Origin: Candidatus Hydrogenedentota bacterium
GTDB taxonomy: Bacteria; Hydrogenedentota; Hydrogenedentia; Hydrogenedentales; CAITNO01
Reading direction: 5' to 3'
Assembly: GCA_903822375.1 (NCBI GenBank)
Contig: CAIJOU010000927.1
Span: 1 to 8,589 of the forward strand
Length of the DNA: 8,589 nt
Shown here piece after piece: positions 7,150-8,589 of this stretch. Below the pieces are notes generated by a model. That model had not been told where the DNA came from. It made no database searches and saw only the letters and a list, made by a program, of their open reading frames with translations. The translations under genes and the position numbers were made by a program. Position 1 is the first letter of the stretch. Each line of letters begins with the position of its first letter.

Positions 7150-7169
7150 AACGGGCGACAGCTCCCGTT
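7150..7169 (-). other. Inverted repeat between the oxidase and Ig-repeat genes
   Basis: AACGGG (7150-7155) and CCCGTT (7164-7169) are perfect 6-bp arms around an 8-nt loop, inside the 81-bp gap between the two minus-strand genes. No T run follows on the minus strand, so it is not a clear terminator. It could be an RNA-processing or attenuating hairpin in a shared transcript, or chance. I see no promoter in the gap. Confidence 0.2.
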
Positions 7170-7199
7170 GGGCTTCAACGCGCCTTTTCAGAATCCAAA

Positions 7200-8589
7200 T
7201 CAACGAATTTCCACGCGGACGTGCTGCCGGCTGCAGAGGGAAAGAAGGCACAGCACCGCGGCGAACACGACAGCCTCCTCACCGAGGCCTCTGTACGGTG
7301 GTCCCGGGAACTGACCGTCGCCCAGGGTGCCGCCCATGCAACCCCGATGGCCTGTTCCACCTTCACCTTCCCCCTCACCTTCGCCTTCACGTTCACCTTC
7401 AACAGCAGCCGCAACCGCCACGCTGCCGTCGATGGCCTGCGTCAGAATAGAGCCGCCGAAGGTGACGTCGCTCTCACGCGGCGCGCTGAGGCTGAACTGT
7501 ATGGGAATTGCCGGAGACGCGGCCAGGGCGTTGAAGTGGACCGTTGCCAATGTGAACGTGCCGCTCGGAAAACCCGACTCGGCCTTGGCGGCAAAACTGA
7601 GCCGTCCCGGAGCCGCCAGGTTCTGCAGAACGGTGGGCAGGGCGGTTCCGGGCGTTACTGTGGCAACGCGGAGAAGGCCCGGGTCAAAGTCCAAATGCGC
7701 CTCGGCGCCATCCACTTCATGGGCGCCCGCACACACCTGTATGGCAACATCAAAGGTGCTGCCCACGACAGGAACGGACGTCAGCGGCACGAGCGTCAGT
7801 GTCACTTCGCCTCCGCCCTCGTCTTCACCCTCACCCATGCCCTCGCCTTCGCCCTCGCCCATGCTCTCGCCTTCACCTTCGCCCGCGCTTCCATCCATGA
7901 TGTTCCACATGCCCATCATGCCGATGTCCTCATGCTCCAGGATGTGGCAGTGATACATGGTCATGCCGGTAAAATCTTTGATGGGAACGAGCAGTTTTAT
8001 GCTGCCCCCGGCCGGGACGATCACAACGTCTTTCATGGCGGGCGTCGTGGTGTAAAGGTTCGCATAATCGGCGTCGCCGCCGTCAATTCTCAGCACCTGG
8101 GCCGCATTCACATGCTGGTGCCAGGGGTGTTCCATCATGCTGTCGTTCTCAATGGTCCACACCTCGTTGGTGTTGACCATCGCGTCAAACATGAAGGGTT
8201 CCTCGTCGAAATCGTGGCCGTTGATGTAGCCGCGGCCCATCATCATGCTGAGCGTGAAGGTCCGCTTCGTCAACATGGACGTGTCCACGGCAAGCCGCGC
8301 CGCGGCGGGATTGATGGTGTCCGGCATCGTGTCGTTGACCGCTTCGCCCTGGGAAACCAGGGTTAACAGCGTGATTTGTGCCGAGGTCATTCCCATACCG
8401 CCCATTCCACCACCGCCGCCCATGCCGCCGCCCATGCCACTCTCGCCTTCACCTTCACTTGAGCCGCCCATTCCACCACCCATGCCACCGCCCATGCCAC
8501 CGCCGCCCATACCAGTCTCGCCTTCACCTTCGCTCGTACCACCCATTCCTCCGCCACCGCCCATGCCACCACCGCCGCCCATGCCGCCC
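7200..8589 (-). CDS. Surface-anchored multicopper oxidase with Met-Gly repeat and cohesin-like domain (5' partial)
   Basis: The frame is open to the right edge. The Met at 8582 is inside a repeat, not a start, and is used only for numbering. Residues 1-65 are a Met/Gly repeat broken by SEGEGE blocks. Residues ~100-230 are the last cupredoxin domain of a multicopper oxidase. HPWHQH (152-157) supplies type 1 and trinuclear-site histidines, and HCHILEHEDIGM (211-222) supplies Cys212, His211/213/217 and axial Met222, as in CueO. The complete enzyme would couple substrate oxidation to reduction of O2 to water. The substrate is unknown; Cu(I), Mn(II), Fe(II) or organics are possible. Residues 232-258 are a Glu/Gly linker. 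Residues 259-390 are a cohesin-like domain (AHLDFDPGLLRVATVTPG; GTFTLATVHF), followed by a second EGEGE tract (394-407). The C-terminus has RGCMGG, a hydrophobic segment at 437-450 and a basic tail. The first two cupredoxin domains and the signal peptide must lie beyond the window. Confidence 0.9.
   Translation of the reverse strand, partial: GGMGGGGGMGGGGGMGGTSEGEGETGMGGGGMGGGMGGGMGGSSEGEGESGMGGGMGGGGGMGGMGMTSAQITLLTLVSQGEAVNDTMPDTINPAAARLAVDTSMLTKRTFTLSMMMGRGYINGHDFDEEPFMFDAMVNTNEVWTIENDSMMEHPWHQHVNAAQVLRIDGGDADYANLYTTTPAMKDVVIVPAGGSIKLLVPIKDFTGMTMYHCHILEHEDIGMMGMWNIMDGSAGEGEGESMGEGEGEGMGEGEDEGGGEVTLTLVPLTSVPVVGSTFDVAIQVCAGAHEVDGAEAHLDFDPGLLRVATVTPGTALPTVLQNLAAPGRLSFAAKAESGFPSGTFTLATVHFNALAASPAIPIQFSLSAPRESDVTFGGSILTQAIDGSVAVAAAVEGEREGEGEGEGEGGTGHRGCMGGTLGDGQFPGPPYRGLGEEAVVFAAVLCLLSLCSRQHVRVEIR
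7356..7406 (-). repeat. Second Glu-Gly linker tract of the oxidase
   Basis: Residues 393-409 read roughly as VEGEREG followed by EG dipeptides and GG. They separate the cohesin-like domain from the C-terminal anchor and match the style of the first linker (residues 232-258, at 7809-7889). Such acidic dipeptide tracts are likely flexible spacers, possibly weakly metal-binding. Confidence 0.7.
7413..7808 (-). other. Cohesin-like domain within the multicopper oxidase
   Basis: Residues 259-390 of the oxidase fragment have the layout of non-cellulosomal cohesin-like domains. An opening VTLTL strand is followed by VGSTFDVAIQV, the hallmark AHLDFDPGLLRVATVTPG strand pair, LSFAAKAESG, GTFTLATVHFNALA and a closing DVTFGGSIL...GSVAV. 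Cohesins bind dockerins in other systems. No dockerin calcium-loop pair is visible in the neighbouring Ig-repeat protein, so any partner is outside this window. Assignment is by pattern only. Confidence 0.7.
8388..8589 (-). repeat. Met-Gly / Glu-Gly low-complexity repeat in the oxidase
   Basis: Residues 1-65 hold 12 Met, each 2-12 residues from the next and mostly within runs of Gly, in units such as GGGGGM, GGGM and GGM. Two near-identical acidic inserts, SEGEGETG (17-24) and SEGEGESG (42-49), are 25 residues (75 bp) apart, pointing to a larger duplicated unit. The tract runs to the window edge, so its full length is unknown. It sits directly before the last cupredoxin domain. Confidence 0.85.

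Noticed and set aside
5955..8366. An 803-residue open frame on the plus strand, antisense to both the Ig-repeat and oxidase genes
   Set aside because: It spans two well-supported minus-strand genes and their gap. Its product is Arg/His-rich with low-complexity runs mirroring the Glu-Gly tracts, and it has no recognisable domain. It is a by-product of high GC and codon bias on the other strand.
8387..8589. Possible CRISPR or short tandem array near the right edge
   Set aside because: The repeats stay in the oxidase frame, encode Gly/Met/Glu units of variable length and have no unique spacers. They are coding low complexity.
1..8589. tRNA, rRNA, transposase, integrase or attachment sites
   Set aside because: I saw no tRNA-like cloverleaf, rRNA segment, transposase or integrase motif, or terminal inverted repeats with target duplications anywhere in the window.

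Overview
The window is high-GC bacterial DNA carrying two gene blocks that converge near position 3,800. On the plus strand are signal-transduction genes. On the minus strand are genes for large exported, modular proteins. The mix of a CheB/CheR-type fusion, an HDFNN-class hybrid histidine kinase, Ig-repeat surface proteins and proteins with Glu-Gly 'EGEGE' linkers suggests an environmental bacterium with a complex envelope. From memory, the EGEGE linkers recall Candidatus Hydrogenedentota or relatives of the PVC lineages. That assignment is a guess from style and not a demonstrated placement.

Plus strand: positions 1-1668 hold the 3' part of a CheB/CheR-type protein. It contains a CheR methyltransferase domain, a PAS-like region, a long heptad coiled coil and a terminal PAS domain, and it has no kinase domain before its stop. 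A 374-bp gap follows with a perfect TATAAT box, a possible 51-codon ORF and a run of inverted repeats. Positions 2043-3778 then encode a PAS / HDFNN histidine kinase / HATPase / receiver hybrid kinase. This gene is split by an apparent loss of one C in a C run at 2764-2766. Restoring that base gives a continuous 578-residue protein. The two products plausibly work in one sensory pathway.

Minus strand, in transcription order: positions 8589-7200 encode the C-terminal part of an exported multicopper oxidase. Its last cupredoxin domain has complete copper-ligand motifs. It is preceded by a Met-Gly repeat with Glu-Gly blocks and followed by an EGEGE linker, a cohesin-like domain, a second EGEGE tract and a C-terminal hydrophobic anchor with a basic tail. 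After 81 bp comes a 1079-residue secreted protein (7118-3879) built from a MAM/jelly-roll-like domain, several Ig-like domains including three exact 94-residue repeats, and another C-terminal hydrophobic/basic anchor. The two are probably co-transcribed and both act at the cell surface.

The most interesting object is the multicopper oxidase. It combines a methionine-rich, potentially Cu(I)-binding tether, a catalytic cupredoxin domain, a cohesin-like docking module and a surface anchor in one chain.
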